Shown piece after piece: positions 57,245-64,000 of a DNA stretch of 64,000 nt (its first letter is position 1; every line of letters starts with the position of its first letter). The stretch is from Pseudomonas khavaziana (GTDB lineage Bacteria > Pseudomonadota > Gammaproteobacteria > Pseudomonadales > Pseudomonadaceae). The stretch is from positions 806,001 to 870,000 of the forward strand of contig NZ_JAHSTT010000001.1 of the NCBI RefSeq assembly GCF_019145205.1, written 5' to 3'. The position numbers and the translations under genes were made by a program. A model generated the notes under the pieces. That model searched no databases, had not been told where the DNA came from, and saw nothing but the letters and a program-made list of their open reading frames with translations.

Positions 57245-57718
57245 CTATCCCAAGCGAATATTCAAGCTCTGTGCATCGCCGATGCGTGCGGCACTGATCA
57301 GTTGCTGCTTGGCGCTGGCAGTCAGCGGATTCAACCAACTCACCACCGTATGACTACGACCCAGGCGCAAGGCTTCGCAGGTCAGCTGCTGGGCACTCTG
57401 CGCACCGCGTGGTTGCAGCAACAGGATGCGCTCACGGTTGAGGCCAGCCTCCCGCAGCCAGGCCTGGGTAAGGCTGGCGGGCGGGGCGATCAGCGTCAGC
57501 CAGCGTGCATCCTTGTCCTCGCTTAGTTCGCGCAGGATAGGCGCCAGCAAGTTCAGGCAGCTCTCAGCCGCACCGCGCAACGACAATTCACTGAATGCCT
57601 CGGGCTCGCCGCCCCAGGGAGTCTCGACCGTTTCCTTGAGGATGGGTGCAAGGGGTTGGGCCATGAAGGCCTCGAACAGCGATAGTTGGGCGTGTTGTGG
57701 GGTGTGCACGAGCTGCAT
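57245..57718 (-). CDS. sulA: SOS cell-division inhibitor SulA
   Basis: 157 aa. AAAGGAGG is 5 nt before the ATG at 57718. Residues from 60 onward (LLAPILRELSEDKDARWLTL, then APPASLTQAWLREAGLNRER) follow the RecA-like SulA fold. It blocks FtsZ ring formation after DNA damage. It begins 10 nt after lexA on the same strand, so the two form an SOS operon under the LexA boxes at 58348-58382. Confidence 0.9.
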   Translation of the reverse strand: MQLVHTPQHAQLSLFEAFMAQPLAPILKETVETPWGGEPEAFSELSLRGAAESCLNLLAPILRELSEDKDARWLTLIAPPASLTQAWLREAGLNRERILLLQPRGAQSAQQLTCEALRLGRSHTVVSWLNPLTASAKQQLISAARIGDAQSLNIRLG

Positions 57719-57728
57719 GATGCCTCCT

Positions 57729-58337
57729 TTAGCGGCGAATAACGCCGACACTCAAGCCTTCGATCACCAGGTCCTGGTCTTTCAGGTTCACTTCAATCGG
57801 GGCGAACTCAGGGTTCTCGGCCAGGAGCCAGACCTTGCTGCCTTCACGTTTGAAGCGCTTGACGGTGACTTCATCGCCGATCCGGGCCACGACGATCTGG
57901 CCATTGCGGGCTTCTCGGGTGGTATGGACGGCCAGCAGGTCGCCATCGAAAATGCCCACGTCCTTCATGCTCATGCCGTGCACACGCAACAGGTAGTCGG
58001 CGCGAGGATGGAAGAAGGTCGGGTTGATGTTGCAGGATTCCTCGACGTGCTGCTGCGCCAGAATCGGCGCACCGGCGGCGACTCGACCGATGATCGGCAA
58101 TGTCGATTCGTCGGCCTTGGCTTCGAAGCCTGGGATGCGAATGCCCCGCGAGGCACCCGGGGTCATCTCGATCGCGCCTTTGCGGGCAAGGGCCTTGAGG
58201 TGTTCTTCTGCGGCATTCGGGGACTTGAACCCCAATTCCAGGGCAATCTCCGCACGAGTCGGCGGGTAACCATTGTCATCAAGGCAGCGCTTGATGAAAG
58301 CCAGAATCTCAGCTTGGCGTGGCGTCAGTTTTAGCAT
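57729..58337 (-). CDS. lexA: LexA repressor
   Basis: 202 aa. The winged HTH at 1-65 ([20 protein letters not shown]) is followed by the self-cleaving domain: cleavage site Ala88-Gly89 in VAAGAP, catalytic Ser123 in GMSMKD and Lys160 in EVTVKRF. It represses SOS genes until RecA-stimulated self-cleavage. First gene of the lexA-sulA operon. Confidence 0.97.
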   Translation of the reverse strand: MLKLTPRQAEILAFIKRCLDDNGYPPTRAEIALELGFKSPNAAEEHLKALARKGAIEMTPGASRGIRIPGFEAKADESTLPIIGRVAAGAPILAQQHVEESCNINPTFFHPRADYLLRVHGMSMKDVGIFDGDLLAVHTTREARNGQIVVARIGDEVTVKRFKREGSKVWLLAENPEFAPIEVNLKDQDLVIEGLSVGVIRR

Positions 58338-58347
58338 GTTGATCGCT

Positions 58348-58382
58348 CTGTCTTTTTATACAGTGACTGGGATTATATACAG
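58348..58382. promoter_or_regulatory. Two LexA (SOS) boxes upstream of lexA-sulA
   Basis: CTG-N10-CAG occurs twice: 58348-58363 (plus strand CTGTCTTTTTATACAG) and 58367-58382 (CTGGGATTATATACAG), i.e. CTGTATAAAAAGACAG and CTGTATATAATCCCAG in the direction of lexA. Both are 11-45 nt before the lexA start, enabling autoregulation. Confidence 0.92.
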
Positions 58383-58541
58383 TGGACTGCGCTTGGCAAT
58401 CATCCTTTTCATCGACTCCGCTGGACGGTCATTCGTCATCCTTCCTACAACCTAGAAAGAGTGCTGCCTACAGAGCGAGAGGGATGTGATTAAATAGCCA
58501 TGTTCAGGATGACTGCCCGGCCGGAAAGCGAACCCGCAGGC

Positions 58542-58585
58542 TTGACAAGACACACTCTGAAACGTATGTTTCAAACAAGTGTTTG
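58542..58585 (+). promoter_or_regulatory. psrA promoter with two PsrA operator palindromes
   Basis: TTGACA (58542-58547), 17 nt, TATGTT (58565-58570). Two tandem 14-bp palindromes cover the -10 and start region: GAAAC-GTAT-GTTTC (58559-58572) and CAAAC-AAGT-GTTTG (58572-58585). They match the known G/CAAAC-N-GTTTG/C PsrA site, so PsrA should repress its own gene. Confidence 0.88.
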
Positions 58586-58600
58586 TCAGGCGGAGTAGCC

Positions 58601-59308
58601 ATGGCCCAGTCGGAAACCGTTGAACGCATTCTCGATGCTGCCGAGCAGTTGTTCGCGGAAAAAGGATTTGCTGAAACCTCACTGCGGCTGATCACTAGCA
58701 AGGCTGGGGTCAACCTTGCCGCGGTGAATTACCATTTCGGCTCGAAAAAGGCCCTGATCCAGGCAGTGTTTTCGCGCTTTCTGGGGCCGTTCTGCGCCAG
58801 TCTTGACCGTGAGCTGGAGCGTCGTCAGGCCAAGGCCGATCACAAGCCGAGCCTGGAAGACCTGCTGGAAATCCTCGTTGAGCAAGCGTTGGTCGTGCAA
58901 CCACGTAGCGGCAACGACCTGTCGATCTTCATGCGTTTGCTGGGCCTGGCGTTCAGCCAGAGCCAGGGCCACCTGCGGCGTTACCTGGAAGACATGTACG
59001 GCAAGGTGTTCCGCCGCTATATGTTGCTGGTCAACGAAGCCGCCCCGCGTATTCCACCTATCGAACTGTTCTGGCGCGTGCATTTCATGCTCGGCGCCGC
59101 GGCGTTCAGCATGTCCGGTATCAAGGCTTTGCGAGCGATTGCCGAGACCGATTTCGGGGTGAACACCTCCATCGAGCAGGTGATGCGCCTGATGGTGCCG
59201 TTTCTCGCGGCCGGCATGCGCGCCGAAACCGGCGTCACCGACCCGGCCATGGCCTCTGCGCAACTGCGCCCGCGCAGCAAAACCGTGCCAACCGCCGCCA
59301 AGGTTTGA
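58601..59308 (+). CDS. psrA: PsrA, TetR-family fatty-acid-responsive regulator
   Basis: 235 aa, GGAG 5 nt before the ATG. TetR HTH (about 10-55: ERILDAAEQLFAEKGFAETS, LAAVNYHFGSKKALIQAVF) and a ligand domain that matches P. aeruginosa PsrA closely from memory. In Pseudomonas PsrA senses long-chain fatty acids, represses fadBA5 and activates rpoS. It is divergent from lexA and upstream of nagZ. Two PsrA palindromes lie directly upstream. Confidence 0.93.
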   Translation: MAQSETVERILDAAEQLFAEKGFAETSLRLITSKAGVNLAAVNYHFGSKKALIQAVFSRFLGPFCASLDRELERRQAKADHKPSLEDLLEILVEQALVVQPRSGNDLSIFMRLLGLAFSQSQGHLRRYLEDMYGKVFRRYMLLVNEAAPRIPPIELFWRVHFMLGAAAFSMSGIKALRAIAETDFGVNTSIEQVMRLMVPFLAAGMRAETGVTDPAMASAQLRPRSKTVPTAAKV

Positions 59309-59444
59309 CTGCCCCCGGGTGTGCGCGGCCGCTTGCATCCGCTAAGCTAGCCGCCATGCCGATTTCAGCTATCTATTCGCAACCCGTCGTGCTTGCCGTG
59401 TCTGGTGAGGGCGACGGGTTGTGTGCGTTATTTAAGGAAGGTTT

Positions 59445-60455
59445 ATGACTGCTGTCCTGCAAGGTTCTTTGATGGTCGACGTGGCCGGTACCTGGCTGAC
59501 GGCCGAGGATCGCCATCTGTTGCGCCAGCCGGAAGTGGGCGGCCTGATCGTTTTTGCGCGCAATATCGAGCATCCACGTCAGGTGCGCGAGTTGAGCGCG
59601 GCGATTCGTGCAGTGCGCCCGGACTTGCTGCTGGCGGTCGACCAGGAAGGTGGCCGCGTACAGCGCCTGCGCCAGGGCTTCGTGCGCCTGCCGGCCATGC
59701 GCGCTTTGGCCGATAACCCCAACGCTGAATACCTGGCAGAACAGTGCGGCTGGATCATGGCCACCGAAGTACTGGCTGTGGGTCTCGACTTGAGTTTCGC
59801 CCCGGTGCTGGACCTGGATTACCAACGCAGCGCCGTGGTCGGCACCCGCTCCTTCGAAGGCGACCCCGAGCGTGCCGCCGTCCTCGCTGGCGCCTTCATC
59901 CGTGGCATGAACAGTGCCGGTATGGCCGCCACGGGCAAGCACTTCCCCGGGCACGGTTGGGCCGAGGCCGATTCTCACGTTGCGATTCCCAATGACGAGC
60001 GCAGCCTGGAACAGATTCGCGCCAATGACCTGGTGCCCTTCGCACGCTTGAGCAAGCAATTGGCCGCAGTGATGCCCGCGCACGTGATCTACCCGCAGGT
60101 GGACAGCCAGCCCGCCGGCTTCTCGCGCCGCTGGTTGCAGGACATCCTGCGCGGCGAGTTGCAGTTCGACGGGGTTATTTTCAGTGATGACCTGTCCATG
60201 GCGGGGGCCCATGTGGTCGGCGATGCGGCGAGTCGGATCGAGGCGGCGCTGACGGCGGGTTGTGATATGGGGCTGGTATGCAATGATCGCGCGGCTGCCG
60301 AACTGGCGCTGAGTGCGGCGCAGCGCATGAAGGTCACACCGTCTGCTCGTATTGCGCGGATGCGCGGGCAGGCCATTGCTTCGACGGAGTACAAACAGGA
60401 TCCGCGTTGGTTGGCAGCGCTTGCCGCGTTGAGGGATGCTCAGTTGATTGATTGA
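59445..60455 (+). CDS. nagZ: Beta-N-acetylhexosaminidase NagZ
   Basis: 336 aa. The GH3 family motif KHFPGHG starts at Lys165, and catalytic Asp248 is in FSDDLSMAGAH; the substrate-binding LLLAVDQEGGRVQRLR segment is also intact. It removes GlcNAc from anhydro-muropeptides in the cytoplasm during peptidoglycan recycling, which also influences AmpC induction. An ATG at 59445 is preceded by GGAAGG. Confidence 0.95.
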   Translation: MTAVLQGSLMVDVAGTWLTAEDRHLLRQPEVGGLIVFARNIEHPRQVRELSAAIRAVRPDLLLAVDQEGGRVQRLRQGFVRLPAMRALADNPNAEYLAEQCGWIMATEVLAVGLDLSFAPVLDLDYQRSAVVGTRSFEGDPERAAVLAGAFIRGMNSAGMAATGKHFPGHGWAEADSHVAIPNDERSLEQIRANDLVPFARLSKQLAAVMPAHVIYPQVDSQPAGFSRRWLQDILRGELQFDGVIFSDDLSMAGAHVVGDAASRIEAALTAGCDMGLVCNDRAAAELALSAAQRMKVTPSARIARMRGQAIASTEYKQDPRWLAALAALRDAQLID

Positions 60456-60471
60456 CTGACTGAGTCGCACC

Positions 60472-60548
60472 CATCGGCGGCAAGCGCTCTCCCACACTTT
60501 GAATTGTAAATACATACAAATGTGGGAGCGGGCTTGCCCCCGATGACG
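60472..60548. repeat. REP pair in outward orientation
   Basis: Reverse unit CCATCGGCGGCAAGC...CTCCCAC (60472-60496) and forward GTGGGAGCGGGCTTGCCC (60523-60548), separated by an AT-rich 26 nt. Same odd order as 9800-9868. Lies between convergent nagZ and the helicase gene. Confidence 0.75.
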
Positions 60549-60557
60549 ATCCAACAG

Positions 60558-63251
60558 TCAGCGCTTTTCTTGTTTGTTGGGCAACGGCGCAAACAACGCT
60601 TCAATCTCTTCATTACCCAACTGCCAATCCCCAGTCGTACGCCCATCCAGCACGCCCGCCGCCAAGTCGGACTTCTCCTTCTGCAGGTGCTGGATTTTCT
60701 CCTCCACCGTGCCCCGCGCAATCATCTTATACACAAACACCGGCTTTTCCTGCCCGATGCGATACGCACGGTCGGTGGCCTGGTTTTCCGTGGCCGGGTT
60801 CCACCACGGGTCATAATGGATCACCGTGTCGGCTTCGGTCAGGTTCAAACCCACGCCACCGGCCTTCAAACTGATCAGAAAAATCTGCAACTTGCCGCTC
60901 TGGAAGTCCTTTACCGGTGTGCGCCGGTCACGGGTCTGCCCGGTCAGCAGTGCGTAGGCAATCCCGCGCTTTTTCAGCTCGATCTCGATCAGGCTCAGCA
61001 TTGAGGTGAACTGGGAAAACAGCAGTATCCGCCGGCCCTCGGTAAACAGCTCGTCGAGCATTTCCATCAGGCTGTCGAGCTTGCCCGAGCTGCTGCCACG
61101 CACCGCCAGGCTGGCATCGTTGACCAGGCGCAGGTCGCAGCACACCTGACGCAGCTTGAGCAGGGCTTCAAGAATGATGATCTGGCTGCGGGCCACGCCC
61201 TTGCGGGTGATCTCATCTCGGACTTTTTTATCCATGGCCAGGCGCATGGTTTCGTAAACGTCGCGCTGGGCCTCGTTGAGGTCGACCCAGTGGATGATTT
61301 CAGTCTTGGGCGGTAGCTCTGTCGCCACCTGTTCCTTGGTGCGGCGCAGCAGAAACGGTTTGATCCGACCGTTGAGGTGCTGCAAGCGCACCTCACTGGC
61401 GCGCTTTTCAATGGGCACGCGGTAATCACGGTTGAAGCTCTTCACGTCGCCCAGCCAGCCCGGCAACAGGAAGTGGAACAGTGACCACAGCTCACCCAGG
61501 TGGTTTTCCAGCGGTGTGCCGCTCAGGCACAGGCGCTGGCGGGCGTTCAGCTCGCGTGCAGCCTGGGCAGCCTTGCTCGAAGGGTTCTTGATGTATTGCG
61601 CTTCGTCGAGGATCAGCACGTGCAAGGGTAGGGCGGCAAGCTGTTCGACGTCCTTGGGCAGCAAGGCATAGGTAGTCAGCAGCAGGTCGTAGTCCTGTAG
61701 GTTGGTGAAGTGCTTTTTGCGTGAGGCACCGTACAGCGCCAGTACCTTGAGTTGCGGGGTAAAGTGCGCAGCCTCATCGAGCCAGTTCGGGATCAGGCTG
61801 GTCGGCATCACTACCATGCAGGGTCGATCAAGGCGCCCGGCGATTTTCTCGGTAAGAATATGCGCAAGGGTTTGCAGGGTTTTGCCCAGGCCCATGTCGT
61901 CCGCAAGAATCCCGCCCACTTCCAGCTGGCGCAGCGACTGCATCCAGCTCAAGCCTTCCAACTGATAAGGGCGCAAAGTCGCGTTCAGTCCCTTGGGCGC
62001 CACGCAGGTGAAGTCCTTGATATCGCGCAGGCGCTGGGCGAAGTTGCGGATCTTTTCGCCGCCTTCCCATTGCAGCGGCAGGTCTTCCAGCGGGTTGAGG
62101 CGAATCGCGTCGGCCTTGGCCAGGCGCAGGGCGGTCGTACCGGGCTCCTGCAAATAGAACTCGCCAAGGGTGGCCAGCACCGGTTTCAAACGGCCGTAGG
62201 GCAGCGCCACTTGCAGCGGGCCATGGCCGCCGTTGGGCAGGCCGGGGATATTCACCAGGATCAGCTCATCATCACGGCGCCGCGCCACTTTCTCCGGGTT
62301 GAGGATCTCGGTGTGGGAGCGCATCAGGTTCAACAGGATCGGCAGCAGGCTCAAGCGTTCGCCGTTGACGATAATGCCCAGCTCCAGATCGAACCAGTCG
62401 CGCTCCGGGCCTTCCTCTACCGTGGCATACCAGTCATCGACGGGGCTCAGGTCAAAACCGAAATCTTCATCGATCTGCAGCTCCCAGCCCTCGGCACGCA
62501 AGGTCGGCGATGCATTGAGGGTAAAGTTCAGCCAGGCGCTGTCATTGACCATCTCGAACAACTCGCCGGCACTTTCCGGCAAGGCCTTGCTCTGGCGCGT
62601 GGCGATCTTGAAGCCGAGCAGGCGCAGTTGCTCGCGATAGGGTTGTTCCAGCTCGGGATGACGTTTGATGCGCAGGCTCTGGGTTTCCTGGCGCACGATA
62701 ATGTCGGCATTTTTTTGCCCGCTGACATAATTGCCCAGGTAGTTGAACGACAGCGCCGCACGGTGCTGGATATAGCGCTGCATCTTGCCGTTGCGCGGCT
62801 CGAACGCGCTGAATTCCACACTGGCCAGCCACAGGCGTGGCACGGGCTGTACATCCTCCATGACCACCTGTGGCAACACCACACGGTTATCCAGTACGGC
62901 CTGGAGTTTCTCCAGCAGCTCGGCATCCTGGGCCGCCGCCGGGTAGGCCAGGGTTTCCTGGACCTTGAGCAGCACCGCTGCGATATGTTTGCAGTTGGTA
63001 TGCACCGGGCACGTACAGCGGCTGTCCACCAGGATCAGCATGCCCTTGGCCGACTCGCGCAGCGAGATCGTTTGCCGGTACACATTGCCACCCGAGCCTT
63101 CGCAGCTGGCGGTGATGGTGCTGTCGCCGCACTCGACGATGCGCACGCGGTTTTCCAGGGCGTAGCGCCGCCCGCGCTCAAGGCTTTGCTCTTTGAAGCG
63201 ATTGGCCCACGAAGGGGCCAGGGGTTTGGTCAGTGAGGACGTCAGGGGCAT
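60558..63251 (-). CDS. SWI2/SNF2-family helicase with SWIM zinc finger
   Basis: 897 aa. An N-terminal SWIM zinc finger (C79, C81, C87, H89 in CTCPVHTNCKHI) precedes a middle region and the SNF2 ATPase (from about 430): Walker A DDMGLGKT, box II DEAQ, and motifs LSGTPLENHLGELWSLFHFL, FSQFTSMLSL and AYRIGQ. Such proteins remodel protein-DNA complexes or act in repair; the bacterial role is unclear. It is encoded between nagZ and csiV, where in P. aeruginosa I recall a nucleoside phosphorylase instead. Starts at 63251; overlap-free, 9 nt from csiV. Confidence 0.9.
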   Translation of the reverse strand: MPLTSSLTKPLAPSWANRFKEQSLERGRRYALENRVRIVECGDSTITASCEGSGGNVYRQTISLRESAKGMLILVDSRCTCPVHTNCKHIAAVLLKVQETLAYPAAAQDAELLEKLQAVLDNRVVLPQVVMEDVQPVPRLWLASVEFSAFEPRNGKMQRYIQHRAALSFNYLGNYVSGQKNADIIVRQETQSLRIKRHPELEQPYREQLRLLGFKIATRQSKALPESAGELFEMVNDSAWLNFTLNASPTLRAEGWELQIDEDFGFDLSPVDDWYATVEEGPERDWFDLELGIIVNGERLSLLPILLNLMRSHTEILNPEKVARRRDDELILVNIPGLPNGGHGPLQVALPYGRLKPVLATLGEFYLQEPGTTALRLAKADAIRLNPLEDLPLQWEGGEKIRNFAQRLRDIKDFTCVAPKGLNATLRPYQLEGLSWMQSLRQLEVGGILADDMGLGKTLQTLAHILTEKIAGRLDRPCMVVMPTSLIPNWLDEAAHFTPQLKVLALYGASRKKHFTNLQDYDLLLTTYALLPKDVEQLAALPLHVLILDEAQYIKNPSSKAAQAARELNARQRLCLSGTPLENHLGELWSLFHFLLPGWLGDVKSFNRDYRVPIEKRASEVRLQHLNGRIKPFLLRRTKEQVATELPPKTEIIHWVDLNEAQRDVYETMRLAMDKKVRDEITRKGVARSQIIILEALLKLRQVCCDLRLVNDASLAVRGSSSGKLDSLMEMLDELFTEGRRILLFSQFTSMLSLIEIELKKRGIAYALLTGQTRDRRTPVKDFQSGKLQIFLISLKAGGVGLNLTEADTVIHYDPWWNPATENQATDRAYRIGQEKPVFVYKMIARGTVEEKIQHLQKEKSDLAAGVLDGRTTGDWQLGNEEIEALFAPLPNKQEKR

Positions 63252-63260
63252 GGCGCTGGA

Positions 63261-63827
63261 TCAGTCCTGAAGCTCGGGCGGTGGAGCGCTGGGTGGCTTG
63301 GCGGTCAGCGAGGTGATTTTGATCAGCAACGCCAGATGACCGCCGTCCAGGTAGTTGAGCTGGTTGTTCTTGGTGCGCACGTCTTTCTGCGCCAGGTGCT
63401 CACTGGAGACCACGCTGCCGTTGCCGTCGAACTGGTTGATCCAGAAGTCGGCATCGATATCGGTAAAACGCCCCAATTGCAGGCTCAACACACCTTCGAT
63501 GGGGAGTTGGCCGAATTGCTCCTGGCCGTCGGTAATCGCGACTTTGACCGGCTGCTCGCCCAGGTTCTGTTCCCAGGCCTTGTGGGCGAGCACCGTGTAG
63601 TTGGTATCGGCGCGCAGCTTGTCGACAATATTGCCCAGGCGCGGCGGGCTCAGCCGCTCGCCCAGGCGCGGTGCACCTTCATCCCAGTTTTCCGGTGCGG
63701 CCCGGCTGTTGATCACCGGCTCGGCATTCTGGCGCACCAGGATCATTTCCACCTGGTACGGGCTGTCGGCAAATGCCGACGGCGCAAGTACCACCAACAA
63801 CAGGCTCAGGAAGCGGAACAGGCGCAT
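63261..63827 (-). CDS. csiV: CsiV-type peptidoglycan-associated protein
   Basis: 188 aa. AAGGAC is 7 nt before the ATG at 63827; residues 1-20 form a signal peptide (MRLFRFLSLLLVVLAPSAFA). The mature protein has QVEMILVRQNAEPV, the AAPENWDEGAPRL segment and GVLSLQLGRFTDIDADFWI, matching CsiV, a periplasmic factor that in Vibrio promotes peptidoglycan synthesis through LpoA/PBP1A. Located between mfd and the helicase gene. Confidence 0.85.
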   Translation of the reverse strand: MRLFRFLSLLLVVLAPSAFADSPYQVEMILVRQNAEPVINSRAAPENWDEGAPRLGERLSPPRLGNIVDKLRADTNYTVLAHKAWEQNLGEQPVKVAITDGQEQFGQLPIEGVLSLQLGRFTDIDADFWINQFDGNGSVVSSEHLAQKDVRTKNNQLNYLDGGHLALLIKITSLTAKPPSAPPPELQD

Positions 63828-63837
63828 GGGGCGTCCT

Positions 63838-64000
63838 TCAAGCGGATTTCGGGATGAGGCGCTCAAACAGCGCCTCCAGGGTATTGAAGCGTTCTTCGGC
63901 GCGTTCCATCGGCACCATGAACTTGAACAGCGTAGCCCCTTCGAACTTGTAGCGGTTGGGCTGGCCTTGGATCAGCTTGATCAGCACCAAGGGGTCGACC
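63838..64000 (-). CDS. mfd: Transcription-repair coupling factor Mfd, C-terminal end (partial)
   Basis: Only the last 53 residues and stop codon (63838-63840) are inside; the gene continues left-to-right beyond the window end on the minus strand. The sequence VDPLVLIKLIQGQPNRYKFE and TLFKFMVPMERAEERF matches the D7 end of Mfd. It removes stalled RNA polymerase at DNA damage. The stop is 10 nt before csiV. Confidence 0.85.
   Translation of the reverse strand, partial: VDPLVLIKLIQGQPNRYKFEGATLFKFMVPMERAEERFNTLEALFERLIPKSA

Overview
The window is chromosomal DNA from a fluorescent Pseudomonas, most likely the P. fluorescens group. Three things point there: the gene order resembles Pseudomonas, including slt, uup, usp, fadBA, a DUF1653 gene, topA, sulA-lexA, psrA, nagZ, csiV and mfd; the core genes are GC-rich; and the intergenic spaces hold many paired REP palindromes (REPINs) of the kind known from P. 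fluorescens genomes. No rRNA, tRNA, CRISPR array or classical insertion sequence was seen.

Layout. 1-310 is a non-coding repeat region with a ~150-nt near-palindrome. 311-2831 has a PheC-like periplasmic protein divergent from a glutamine-synthetase-family enzyme. 2933-12926 is housekeeping and conserved small genes (rnd, ycgL, a 2-hydroxyacid dehydrogenase, nitroreductase, ycgN, TrmH methyltransferase, HNH protein, SAM-fold protein, cNMP-binding protein). 12995-16950 has oligopeptidase B and three small conserved genes. 17074-20516 is a LysR regulator divergent from pxpABC (5-oxoproline use), followed by an EF-hand-like protein. 21263-23286 is a MoxR/VWA pair. 23360-30707 is an integrated element of about 7.3 kb. 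30777-43795 has an AsmA-like protein, cysK, lpxO-like, acnA, rlmM, tusA, a MATE pump, pdxB and an ABC exporter. 43934-56055 has slt, uup, usp, fadBA and topA. 56304-64000 has two conserved small genes, the SOS pair lexA-sulA, psrA, nagZ, a SWIM/SNF2 helicase, csiV and the 3' end of mfd.

The part most likely to be new is the element at 23360-30707. It is bounded by a 12-bp direct repeat (TTCAGTCTCTGA). It carries a tyrosine integrase at its left end, a small serine recombinase with a cluster of TGAGCYAY repeats upstream, a rightward run of five genes I do not recognise, and an AT-rich leftward gene at its right end. It contains no REPIN, although the flanking DNA has one every few kilobases. 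I cannot name its type: it has no recognisable phage structural, conjugation or known defence gene.

Functional links. FadBA is the fatty-acid beta-oxidation complex, and PsrA, which in Pseudomonas responds to long-chain fatty acids, is encoded a few genes downstream with two tandem operator palindromes over its own promoter. LexA and SulA form an SOS operon with two SOS boxes. NagZ, Slt and CsiV all act on peptidoglycan. LpxO modifies lipid A. Start codons were chosen from visible ribosome-binding sites, so some differ from the longest open frame.
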